Source: Raphanus sativus (taxonomy: Eukaryota > Streptophyta > Magnoliopsida > Brassicales > Brassicaceae). Taken from it: DNA of 64,000 nt. Each line of letters starts with the position of its first letter. The stretch's first letter is position 1. The position numbers and the translations under genes were made by a program. Under the pieces are notes generated by a model that saw nothing but the letters and a program-made list of their open reading frames with translations, did no database searches and was not told the DNA's origin. The DNA is taken from NCBI RefSeq assembly GCF_000801105.2, contig NC_079516.1, forward strand, positions 43,938,908 through 44,002,907, in the 5' to 3' direction. Positions 10,411-21,813 of the stretch are shown one piece after another.

Positions 10411-11418
10411 TCTTATATTATTAAAAAAGAAGTACACATATAGAATACCCCTTAATTTTCAGTATTATTTACACTTTCATGCCACTGACATTAAATAATA
10501 CTTCCTATTTTAATGATGTTTTTCCATTTTAATTAATGTGTTTTCCAAAATTAAATTTGAATTAAATACATAATTAAATAATATTTCCTATTTTAATGCT
10601 TTGTCTTTTCCACTTACATTAATATGTTTTCTAAAATTAAATTTGAATTAAATACACTTCATTAACTTCTCAATTAAATCAATGTCAAATTCAAAAAAAT
10701 ACATTTTAATTTATTGGACAAACAATTCATGGAAATTATAATATCAACTCTTCATTGAACAAATCTGAACGAAAAATTATTACTAATTTTGAACCCCGAA
10801 ACTAGATAATATCCAAACGGATTTACCATTTTGGTATCTAGAGAACCATAACTAAACCTTATCCGAACGAAATATTTCGGATATTCGAATGTATTTAAAT
10901 CATATTTATATATTTCAATATGTTAGCTATTTTTCGAGTTAATATCCAAATATTTTAAGTTGATTTAAAATATAAAAATAGTCAAAAGTAAACATCTAAA
11001 GTAGATAAACAATAATCAAAACACCAAAAATACTTAAAATATATATATTTAATTTTTAATTTAGGTACTTTAGCTTACATTACTCAATTTACATGTTATA
11101 TTTTTTTAGATTTAAGGATATTTAAAGATATATAAATTTTTAAAATTTAAAAATAATTTAAACGGGTTATCAAACCCGCAAAGATTTAAATCAAACCGGA
11201 ACCAAAGTTTATAAATACCTGAATAGAACTAGAATTTTTAAACTCAAAAATATCAAACCCGAATAAATTTTAACCGAATTTGAGTGGATACCCAAATACT
11301 TATCCCTACCTTAATCAATATAAAACGATCAAATATTATAAATATATTATTTAATATAAATAAATAAAAATTAAAACTGAAAATTAATATCCGTGCGGTC
11401 GCACGGGTCAAGATCTAG
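10411..11418 (+). mobile_element. Non-autonomous Helitron, 1008 bp
   Basis: It begins with TCTTATATTATTAAAAAAGA and ends with a GC-rich hairpin (ccgtgcg/gtcgcacgg, 11391-11406) followed by GTCAAGAT and CTAG at 11415-11418. The base before is A (10410) and the base after is T (11419), the usual Helitron A/T target with no duplication. The inside is AT-rich with no coding frame, so Rep/helicase must come from elsewhere. Confidence 0.85.
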
Positions 11419-11420
11419 TA

Positions 11421-13141
11421 TCTATCTTATTAAAGCAAGCTGAAGTACAATTTCGGTGTGTTTGGATACTTGAATAGGAGGATTAAAAAAAATTGGAGTG
11501 TTTAGAAACTTGAATAGTAGTCTTAATGTGTTTGGATACATAAATAGTAGTATCTATTAATTGTGTTTCCATATTTCACTTAGTTTAACAATTTAATTAA
11601 TTATATTACCTTAATAATAAATTACATCATTAATTATATTTACCATAGTAATAATACTGCATATTTTTGTTATTAATTAATCAATATTAACTTTGTGCCA
11701 ATTATAAAATCAAAAATGTTAAATAATAAGGTTTTACATATGATTAAACGTTTGGTTTAATTTATTTTAGTAAAATATTTTTATTTTAGTTTCAATCGGT
11801 GAAAAATTACGTACCCAAAAACATAGTTCAAAGATATGTTTTGTGAATAAAATAATAACTTAAATCAAAATAATTGCCACTTAATTTTTCACTCCATATA
11901 ATTATTTTACTTGATAAAAAAAACTCTTTCTATTTCACTTAATTTAGCTAAACACATAGAAAGTGTTTTTTTATTAATTTATAAAATCAGTTAGACATGA
12001 ACATTATCTATCCATTAGGTAGATGTTGTTCCTTTCGGGTATCATTTTTTTTTGAAACCAAGTCCCGTTTGAATATTATAAACTTATGTGTGGATTCTGA
12101 GTTGGGTCATTCTGGATTTGGTTCTGATGTATCTAAAAATATCTAAATAACCAATATATCTAAAAAAGGTCCGGATATTTGTAACAAAAATAGCCATATA
12201 ACTTGATTCGGTCTAGGTCTTTTGAATATCATTAGTTATATTATGATACATCTAAAATATATAACACTAATTATGAAAAATAAATATTTATGTATAAAAA
12301 ACCCTTTCTATTTCATTTAATTTAGCCAAACACATAAAAGATTTTTTTATTAATTTATAAAATCAATTAGACATGAACATTATATGTCCATTTTAGGTAC
12401 ATGTTGTTTCTTTCGGGTATTTTTTTTTGTTTAAAACCAAGTCCCGCTTGAATATTATAAACTTATGTGTGAATTTTGAGTTGGATCATTCTAGATTTGA
12501 ATGAATTCGGTTCTCATGTATAGGAACCTAAAAATATATAAATAATCAATGTATCTAAAATAGGTTCAGATATTTGTAACAAAAATGACCATATAACCTG
12601 ATTCGGTCCAGATCTTTTGAAAATTGTTAGTTATATTATGATACATCTAAAATATATAACGCTAATTATGAAAAATAAATATCGATGTATAAAAATATAT
12701 TTAAGGGGCCAATTTAACAAAATATTAGTTAGTTCAATTGAAATAAATATATTAAAAGAATTTATATGAACTGAAAAAAATCAATATAAAAGTACTGATA
12801 CATTTGGATTCAAAATCATTTCTTTTAACAACAAACTATGATTTGTATACAAATTTAAATTACAATGTAAATATTTAATTAATATAGAATATGTCACATT
12901 TATTGTTCAGTTGCGTTCTAAAATCATTTATTTTAACAACAAGCCAAATAAATGTGTTGATTGGAGAAGGAATAAAACAAAGCTAGAGAAACACATAGTT
13001 TACGAGAGACACTCTATGTGTCGAATTTATTATAAAGAAAGTTTTACTAAGATAAATACATTCAATAATTACAAACAAATAATATATTTCATAAAAGTGA
13101 AAAATAATACCCGCGCTTTCGAAGCGCGGGTCAAAATCTAG
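11421..13141 (+). mobile_element. Non-autonomous Helitron, 1721 bp, with internal duplication
   Basis: It starts with TCTATCTTATTAAAGCAAGC and ends with hairpin ccgcgcttt/cgaagcgcgg (13111-13129), GTCAAAAT and CTAG at 13138-13141. The flanks are A (11420) and T (13142). It lies two bases downstream of another Helitron's 3' end. A segment of about 380 bp is present twice in tandem (about 11917-12292 and 12293-12690). No coding capacity is seen; a 76-codon ORF near 12911 is not credible. Confidence 0.87.
11917..12690 (+). repeat. Diverged tandem duplication inside Helitron
   Basis: Both copies contain, in the same order, 'ctttctatttca', 'taatttataaaatca', 'gttagacatgaacattat' (second copy 'attagacatg...'), 'ttcgggtat', 'aaaccaagtcccg', 'ttgaatattataaactta' and 'atgatacatctaaaatata'. 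They differ at scattered bases and small indels, so the duplication is not recent. Confidence 0.8.
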
Positions 13142-13446
13142 TTAAATATTATTAATCATCATCGCTGGCAGAAAGAGATAGTTAATTAGAGAAGCTTTTT
13201 CGATTGATTTTGCAAAGACTAATCTCATAATTCAATTTCTGAATAACATCACAACACCACACCATTTCATACACATAACAAATGTTATTTTTTTATAAAC
13301 AAAACTTGAAACTACAAAACACATTCACACAGAGAAGAAGAAGAATAGCAAAAGACAATTACTTGAAGTACAACACATTCTGAAACAAGGACTGCAACTA
13401 CAATGAGCAAGATAAAAGGTACAAAGAGACTGGAGAGCTATTTTCT

Positions 13447-14442
13447 TCAGGGTTTAGGATCTCCAGATTTTGTCCAACTGACAATCGATTCGTCTCCAGC
13501 TTCTGCATTACAACAGCAGAGGTTTCTTAGTTAAATACAAAACAAATTTGTGTGGAAAAAAAATCACTCTGATATGTGAAGGAACGTACCTTTCCCAGGA
13601 ACGATAATGACAGGAGCGGATTTGCAATTATGGAAACAATACTCGCTTACACTCCCTTGTAGCACACTGCATTGAGAGAATCCAAAAAGCAGAATCAAGA
13701 CAAAGATCACAATAAAAAAAAAAATTCTTCTCAGATATATTCTAACCTCCTCACTAAGCCCCGGCCTCGGGTACCCATAATGACAGCCGCAGGCTTCAAT
13801 ATCTCTGCTTCCTTGCAGATTACTTTACCAGCGTCCCCTTCAACAACACGAGCCACACTCTTCACCTACAACATAACAACAAATCATCAGATGGACAGAC
13901 TCTCTAGACCAGAGTTGTTTCAAGAGATAACAAGACTAAGCTACACAACCGTTGCCTACCATTTCTCCATTCTAAGCTCTAACTTAAGCAATCAAAGAAA
14001 CAGTTTTCTACTCCAAAACATTATAAAAAGAAGGAGAAGATATGAAAATACCATGGCAACTTGAAAGGCCTCAACAGCGAGCTTCTCCATCAGTGCTTGG
14101 CTCGTCTCGTACACAACATCGTTCTTAACACCTACGTAGCAAAAAAAAAAAACATTTTCAGATCTACTATTCACATTGATGAACCCAAATAAATAAGAGA
14201 AAGAACGAACTTGAGACGGCGTGGACGAGGTGTAGGGTATCGGCGAGGCGGCAGAAATGAACGAGAGCCCAATCAAAAGCGTGTTTGCTGTTGGGACCAT
14301 GATCAACGGCCACGATCACATCTCTCCCTCTTCTCCTCTCTCCGTTCTCCCTCTCTAGCTCCGGCTCCGGCACGACCGGGATCAGCGACGGCAACACCAC
14401 TTCCCTGAAGCTGTACTCTTCGTCTTCAATCAACGGCTCCAT
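13447..14442 (-). CDS. RD2: Universal stress protein A-like, RD2 type
   Basis: Five exons: 14442-14211, 14131-14052, 13865-13747, 13666-13590, 13502-13447; 187 residues. The USP fold runs from RDVIVAVDHGPNSKHAFDWA (residues about 40-60) to the end, with the nucleotide-binding loop GTRGRGLVRR...GSVSEYCFHN and the closing strand PVIIVPG. USP proteins bind ATP or act as small stress regulators in the cytosol or nucleus; the Arabidopsis match by synteny and sequence (from memory AT2G21620) is Responsive to Desiccation 2. An extra acidic N-terminus (MEPLIEDEEYSFREV) precedes the fold, as in this plant subgroup. It is divergent from the pectinesterase gene across 1.35 kb. All splice sites are GT-AG. 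Confidence 0.93.
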
Positions 14443-15791
14443 CTTTCTTTCCCCGGATTTTCAGATAAATGGGTTAGTGGGAGTTTAATTTGGTTTTGTG
14501 GAATTTAAAGAGACAGTTGCGTGTTGCGATTCTCCCATGTGATTTTGATATTTTTGTTGACGCGTCCGAGTCCCCACCCAGTTTATTCTGTCGGCGGCTT
14601 TCCAGAAGAACTAATCATAATAATACACCATTTTCATTAAGTTTTTTTTTTAAATAATAAATTTAGCTATGAGTTTATCTGTTTCGTGTATTGTAATTTG
14701 TACTAATGATCTGAATTGACAATAGTATTATGTATCCATCCAATCCACGCAATGAAAAAAAATCACAAAACCTGTGACCAAATCTGCGTTGACCTTTGAC
14801 TATTCTTTATTTTTGATGTGTCGTGTTGCACGTTGGATAATATATAACGAACGAGGAGATATTGGTTACTTCAAGCGACAGTAGTAACAATCTGATAAGC
14901 TTTTATGGCTTGTCGCTTTGTAATATTCTACTTGCAGTTTTGCAGATAGATCAGAGTCCGTGGCTCGCTCGCTGATGAACTCCTTTCGTTTATATGGGCC
15001 TTAATTTTTGGCCCATTTACATTTTCGGTTTTATATACAACCCTTTATGGAAACCATTGATTATGGCGGGTCAAATATGAGTACGCGTTATAAATCTCTT
15101 TTTTCATTGCTAATAGCCTAATACTAATGCGGTAAGCATGCAAGCCGCCAACTTAACACGTAAAGTTTATCCAAAGTAAAGTATATTATCAAGTTACTTT
15201 GGTATGTTTTTCTTATAAGGAACCAGACTAATAATAAAATCTAATTTGCTATACACAGAGAGTTAAAGCATTTTCCCAATAATTAAAAGAAAAAGCATTT
15301 TACCAACAAAACAAAAAACTATAATGAAGGAAGCAAAGAATGCGTACGGTTGGTTGAGCAAACTAATCGTAATAGGAAACCGTGGACCCATTACACATTC
15401 ATTGGTTATGGTCTTCTAAACTATGATATATTCTCAGCTGTATATTGTATTGAATCGTATCAAGAAAAGTTCGTCTAGTGTGTGTATAGACTTTGTATTT
15501 TAAATTTTTAACTACGAATCTGATATATAAAAATCTTATGGAGACGAAAATACAATCTTTCAACTTCGATCATAAGAAATCGGCCGCTGGACAACTCCAA
15601 TCACGTCATGCAACTTTTAGTCAACCCATTGATATATATAAAAGATCTCTTTATGTATAATCGAAACTTTTATATACCTTAGTTCCCACACTCTTGCTTA
15701 TATCCAATTGATTTATCAATTTCTATTTTGTTTTGTTTTTCTTTTTCTTGGCCTCTGCACAATCACCAAGACGTGATACCTCACATGCGCT
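14443..15791. promoter_or_regulatory. Divergent promoter region, RD2 / pectinesterase
   Basis: 1.35 kb between two divergent genes with no ORF. A TATA box (gatatatataaaag, 15631-15644) lies about 150 bp before the pectinesterase ATG and would give a start near 15665-15675. TTGAC W-box cores occur near 14792-14800 (tgacctttgactatt). A possible ACGT element (cacgtcatg) is at 15602-15610. Other short motifs are too common to weigh. Confidence 0.5.
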
Positions 15792-18083
15792 ATGGCCGAG
15801 ATGGGTCTTTATAAAACAAAGTCTAAACATTACATTAATGATACTTATTATCAAAACACAATCATCAGTATTTTCATTCTCTCTTTGATCACATTTTCCT
15901 CCGTGGTTTCTTCTTCATTTTCAGTTGATTTATCAACTGCAATTCTATTAAGGGTTGATCAATCAGGCAAGGGAGATTTCAATAAGATTCAAGAAGCAAT
16001 TGACTCTATCCCTCCAAATCTAGAAAACTCTCAACTTTATTTCATTTGGGTCAAGCCTGGAGTTTACCGGTACAAACAGTTTTTCTGTATATATAACTAA
16101 ACACACTATATGATTACAGAGATGTATATATATAGTATATAGGGGTAATCATAAAAAGATGGATAACATGTATTAATATTGAAAGTATACCATTGTGTTT
16201 AGGTTTATATATTGTTGAATATACTAAGTTTTAAAATTAGGATTTATGGAATTTTTTTGGTTTATAATTAAGATTGTATACCACGGGATTATTTTTTTAA
16301 GTTAAGGATTTATTCTTATTCACCATAATCCTTTAATGGTTATTAGTTAGAGCGACTGGTTTTAAAACATAGATATGCTTAGTTTAATAAAAAAATTACT
16401 ATTTACATTATTTGTTTGTACGTGGTGTGTGGTAGAATCATCTTTGTATCCATTTGTGAATTTATGTTTTCTAGAACAATTTGGCTATTTTATTGATGAG
16501 TAATTGAGTAGTTAGTTCTATATTGAATGATCCCGGTCGTTTGCTGTCAGATTCCGTGACAAACTAAACCTATAATGTTTAATATTATGAAACAGAGAAA
16601 AAGTGGTGATTCCTGCGGATAAACCCTACATAACATTGAGTGGGACAAAAGCTTCCAACACAGTTCTCATATGGAGCGATGGTGAAGACATCTTGGCGTC
16701 ACCCACTCTCACAGTCTTCGCATCCGACTTTATATGCCGATTTCTCACTATTCAGGTCAAATCCTAATCACATATATTATATATGCTCATTCTACTTATC
16801 TTTTATGTATGTATTTGGTGTTTACGATTAATACAAAGTCTTCCTAAAATGATTATACAAAATGAAAAACCTAGTGTAAAACGCAAATAAATATTTGGAA
16901 ACTACAAAAGACTGATCTTGACGTGCTTTTTTGTTTTGTTGAAAGTAGAATAAGTTTGGAACAGCGGGACAGGCGGTTGCGTTGCGAGTGGCAGCGGACA
17001 ATGCAGCGTTCTACGGCTGCGTGCTAACGTCGTACCAAGACACTCTTCTCGACGACAATGGAAACCATTACTTCAAGAACTGCTATATCGAAGGAGCCAC
17101 TGATTTCATTTGTGGAAGCGCATCTTCTCTCTACGAAGTAATTAAGTACTATGACTATTTACATTATTGCTTTCATTTATGCACTTCAAATTATATCTAT
17201 ATATCAAAATATTTTTTAATGTTTTTTTGGAACGCATATATCAACATATTTAGTTAACATTTTCTATTCTTAAATCTTTGTCCGTTGCTTTGTTTGATAT
17301 CTACATAATCTAGCTGTTAGAGGATAACATATAAGATTTATATATAGAAACTTAGAAAGAGTTTCAAGTTTTGTATTTTTCAGCATACATATGTATACTA
17401 ATCTATAAGCTTAAATCATGAATCATGAAATAATAGAATATTACATAACAGAAACCTTTTAGCTGAATAGAGTAGTGTGTTACAAAAAAAAAACTGAATA
17501 GAGTAGTACTTGAAAGTTTAAATTACTTTTTGATGGAATAACTTTTGTAGAATTGTCATTTACACTCGTTGTCGCCGAACAATGGGTCGATAACGGCGCA
17601 AATGAGAACATCGGCAACAGAGAAATCAGGGTTTACATTCTTGGGATGCAAGGTAACCGGTACAGGTTCCTCGTTTTTGGGAAGACCATGGGGAGCTTAT
17701 TCTAGAGTTGTCTTTGCTTACTCCTTCTTCTCCGATGTGGTTGCACCTCAAGGATGGAACGAATGGGGTGACTCTAGCAAAAACAAGTAAGGAAAAAAAA
17801 GAACCATTAGAAACTTTTTACCTTTAAGTTTCTGGTTTTGAATATTTGGACCAACCAACTAATTGTATGCCGGTAATGATGCGTGTGCAGTACTGTATAT
17901 TATGGTGAATACAAATGTTACGGTCCAGGCGCAGACCGGAGAGAAAGGGTAAAATGGTCAAAGCAATTATCTGACGAGGAAGCTGCCGTCTTCTTGAGCA
18001 AGGACTTTATCGGTGGCAAAGATTGGCTCCGACCTGCGCCGTCTCACTTCAAGAATGCTCCCAAATCAAACTCCAAAGAATAA
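15792..18083 (+). CDS. PE11: Pectinesterase without PMEI pro-region, PE11 type
   Basis: Five exons: 15792-16069, 16596-16755, 16949-17137, 17551-17786, 17891-18083; 351 residues. It removes methyl esters from wall pectin (homogalacturonan). A hydrophobic stretch ([18 protein letters not shown], about residues 24-41) serves as signal peptide or anchor. All family motifs are present: GVYREKV; QAVALR with Q154; Y-QDTL with Q176 and D177; DFICG with D198; LGRPW with R254 and W256; YKCYGPGA near the end. The second catalytic motif has Cys where Phe is usual (DFICG). There is no N-terminal inhibitor-like pro-domain, so it is a type II enzyme. Matches AT2G21610 by order. Confidence 0.93.
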
Positions 18084-18607
18084 TTGTTTCAGTTAATTGA
18101 TTAATACTCTTTTTTACTTGTATAAATTTCTCAATACATATCGACTGTAGTTAACTATGTTTGATTGTGTGTATAAGATTTAAGACAATACTCATTGTAA
18201 ATGAACTACAACCACCAAAAGATTTCCACCCCCTAATATGGTATACATTCATACTATATAGTAAACCCCAGGAGATTAAAAAAAAAAGTAGAATCTTTTA
18301 GTTTCATCTTTATTAACTAAATAAATTAAAGAAACTGATAAAAACAAATGACACTTTTTGAGAAGATAAACAAAGGAATGAATGTGTTTCGAAATAAAAG
18401 TAAATCCATATTTACAGAAGTACTTAGGATTAAAGGGGAACTAACAAAGAACATTTTTCTTGCAACATATAACAGATTAAACTAATCACACCCTTGTTGC
18501 CAATAGGTAGCTGATAGGGAATTTGATTCAATTCATCACACTACAAAAAACACTCCAAATTGGTTTTTGAACCCTATCTCCCTTTTTTTCTCGTTCTTCT
18601 GGATCAA
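18084..18607. other. Convergent 3' UTR region
   Basis: This separates the convergent pectinesterase and RER1B genes and should hold both 3' UTRs. No ORF, repeat or RNA gene is seen. Confidence 0.6.
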
Positions 18608-19372
18608 TCAATCAGCACGAGAGCCAGCAGATCTCCGACCGCTATATTTCTGCCCACACAGATTCAAACGTTTGATATCAATGTTAGCAACCATATCACT
18701 ATGAATCTGAAATGACTCTCATGAAACAGTACAAAGATTCTAATGACTAAAATGGGGGTTCTGAGAGAGACCTGTTTACCGATGCTGAAAGGAATGTACT
18801 TGTGCTTGATCATGTGGGAGATCTGGCGTCTCATGGTGAGGACAAAGAGAACGATCCAGTAGCAAAGCAGTATAGGCCAGAAGACGGGAACATCAAAAAC
18901 CGAGAAGAACGTCATGAGAAAGGCAATGCAGAATGCTTTCGTCATGGAGTACCTACAACAACAACATATTCAATCGTCTTTGTCTGTCACCAACAACATA
19001 TTCAAGTGTCTCAGTGGGTAGTAGTTACCAGAACTTGAACTCAGGGAGTCGGCGGATAAAAGGCTTGAACTCATCAGAGCCACGAGTAGGGAGAGAAGCA
19101 CCACCACCATCAGAGGCAGCGTCGAGCTCGGGGTCAACGAGGGGAGACAAGAAGCCGATGAGGAGGTTGAGGAGGTAGATGCCGAGACCGTAGGAGATGA
19201 TGTAGAAACCGTGAATGGAGAAAACTCTCAAGCAGTAGATGAGAAAGACAACGAATGTGCCAATCCACCTGTAGGTTGAGTGAGGTGTGGTCTTGTCGAG
19301 GTAGTATTTGTAAACTCTCCATGCCTCGTGTGCCTTCTTTTGTACAGGCGTGGCCACGTCACCACCGTCCAT
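18608..19372 (-). CDS. RER1B: RER1 ER-retrieval receptor
   Basis: Three exons: 19372-19029, 18952-18772, 18649-18608; 188 residues, the family length. RER1 is a Golgi membrane protein that captures escaped ER membrane proteins for return in COPI vesicles. It has four hydrophobic segments ([60 protein letters not shown]). Family signatures seen are [15 protein letters not shown], the acidic [18 protein letters not shown] block, and [27 protein letters not shown] near the tail. The split codon at the first splice restores FWYSMTKAF. A spliced 5' UTR is likely to extend to about 19700. The neighbouring SEC23 and SEC14-type genes also serve secretion, but this reflects inherited synteny. Confidence 0.96.
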
Positions 19373-20284
19373 TGTGATTCTTTTGAAAAACCTAGAGATA
19401 AAGAACCAAGTTCAATCGGATAACCTAGAAAACCCTAAAACGTGTAAATCAATCAACATGAATCCATCTCTTAGCTGAATAACCCTAAGAGAGAAGAGAC
19501 TTGTGAAATAGATTTCAACGGATCGCGAAAGTTCAGATCTGAGATCGGAACTGAATCATTCTCAAAGAACAACAACGAGTAGTTAGAGAAGGATGAGATT
19601 CAAACGACTTACGGAAGCTGGATAACAATGAAGGAGAGCTTCTCTGCGTCACCTCGTCGGCGAAGCAAGCGGATCTGATTCTGAGCTTAAGGAACACCAA
19701 CGCGAAGAAGAATATCTCACAAAGAATTGTTTTTCTTTTATTTTTAGTTTTGCTCGTAGGTTTTACATAATTACGCATAAGCCACCAATATAATGTTTTG
19801 CTTCGGTTTAACCCCCGAATGTTCTTTCCTACTCTTAAATTCACCAACTACTTTGTCTTTCTCACTTCTTAACCCAAATTTAGCGTTCAGCTTCATTCAA
19901 CTCACTTAATTAAACAAGTTGCGCTACACGCTGATTTTTTTTAATTCTCAAGTCTAGACCTAAAGTGAGTTTGTGAAGAGCGAAAAAAATGTCACAATTG
20001 AGGTCATGTGTAGTCTTCAATCTAAAGCCAAGACTCATCAGTTACCGTGGTAGGAGTTGTGCACACAGAGAATATTGTTTTCAAAAATATTTTGAGGGAG
20101 CAAATATAAAAATCAATTCGGAATATTAAGTAAACATAATATCTCAAAACAGCCTTCTAAAGAGTTTCTCGAGTACGAAGGAGTTCAAACATAAAAGAAC
20201 TATAAGAGCTCTGATGAGTAACGTATACATCAAAAGAGATTAGACTGGAGAAGCAAAACATTGACAAAGGTCGATCTGTTTTGT
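19373..20284. other. RER1B 5' region and eS25 3' flank
   Basis: 19373 to about 19700 is probably the RER1B leader with an intron. It contains the telo-box-like 'aaaccctaa' at 19431-19440. The remainder is AT-rich spacer, with the eS25 3' UTR next to 20285. By memory of Arabidopsis, the APL4 gene would lie in this interval and is absent. Confidence 0.55.
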
Positions 20285-21113
<829 letters not shown>

Positions 21114-21205
21114 GGTGTTATCGACGGAGACGGGTAACAATCGGCAGGTAGGCTATGGAGATGAGAGACGACAGTGAGTAGGAGAAGTGCTTTTGTTCTT
21201 GTATA

Positions 21206-21276
21206 TTAGGGTTTCCGAGTTCTTAGCAGGCTGAAAAAGCCCATTGAAGTTTCAATAAGCAGGCTGAGAAAGCCCA
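21206..21276 (-). promoter_or_regulatory. Telo-box plus two site II elements of RPS25
   Basis: On the minus strand AAACCCTAA (21206-21214) lies about 95 bp before the RPS25 ATG, and TGGGCT occurs twice further upstream (21238-21243 and 21271-21276). A telo-box next to site II (TGGGCY) motifs is the standard promoter code of plant ribosomal-protein genes, read by TCP-type factors. Confidence 0.75.
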
Positions 21277-21720
21277 ATTAAACTCTTACATGAACAATCA
21301 TACACGAATTTTTAGCAGTGGAAGGAACACTGGAGCAGGTGCAAGCTAACTAGCTAATAAGGTGATTTTATTCTAGTATCCCTTTGTGTATTATATTCAC
21401 AGTAAGTGAATGACATTTCATGTTTACTACTTTGTTTTACTTTTAACTAACTCATTCATGTTCTTATTGACCTTGGCCTAGTTAAATGACTTATGAGTGC
21501 ACTATGTATGTTAGCCATTCGGAACTTTATGTGTATCCTTGTTCAATTAGTAACATAATCGTAGAAAATTCACATGACTTCAAACAAAAACTTTATATGG
21601 AATCATGGATCATGGATGTCAACAAAGATGAAACTCCTAGCAAAAAGAATTTCAGTAGGGCCGTGATGGGCTTCACGCCCAATGCTATTTAATAACATAT
21701 GTGATAACATAATTTGTAAA
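21277..21720. other. Spacer between RPS25 promoter and tRNA-Tyr
   Basis: AT-rich DNA. A 68-codon ORF at 21486-21692 has no recognisable motif and I do not call it a gene. Confidence 0.5.
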
Positions 21721-21804
21721 CCGACCTTAGCTCAGTTGGTAGAGCGGAAGACTGTAGTTGTTGCTGTAATCTTTAGGTCGCTGGTTCGATTCCGGCAGGT
21801 CGGA
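21721..21804 (+). tRNA. tRNA-Tyr (anticodon GTA) with intron
   Basis: Full cloverleaf: acceptor CCGACCT/AGGTCGG plus A73, D-arm GCTC...GAGC, anticodon GTA at 21754-21756, T-arm GCTGG-TTCGATT-CCGGC. An 11-base intron (21758-21768) sits right after base 37, as in all plant tRNA-Tyr genes. The anticodon stem is GAAGA/TCTTT; compared with the plant form I recall (GAGGA/TCCTT) it has a matched G-C to A-T change, so pairing is kept. Position 59 is T rather than A. A/B boxes are intact. Confidence 0.95.
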
Positions 21805-21813
21805 TTTTTTTTT
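21805..21813 (+). terminator. Pol III terminator of tRNA-Tyr
   Basis: A run of nine T residues directly follows the discriminator base, the usual RNA polymerase III stop. Confidence 0.9.

Noticed and set aside
13672..14064. 130-codon plus ORF
   Set aside because: Antisense to RD2 exons and introns.
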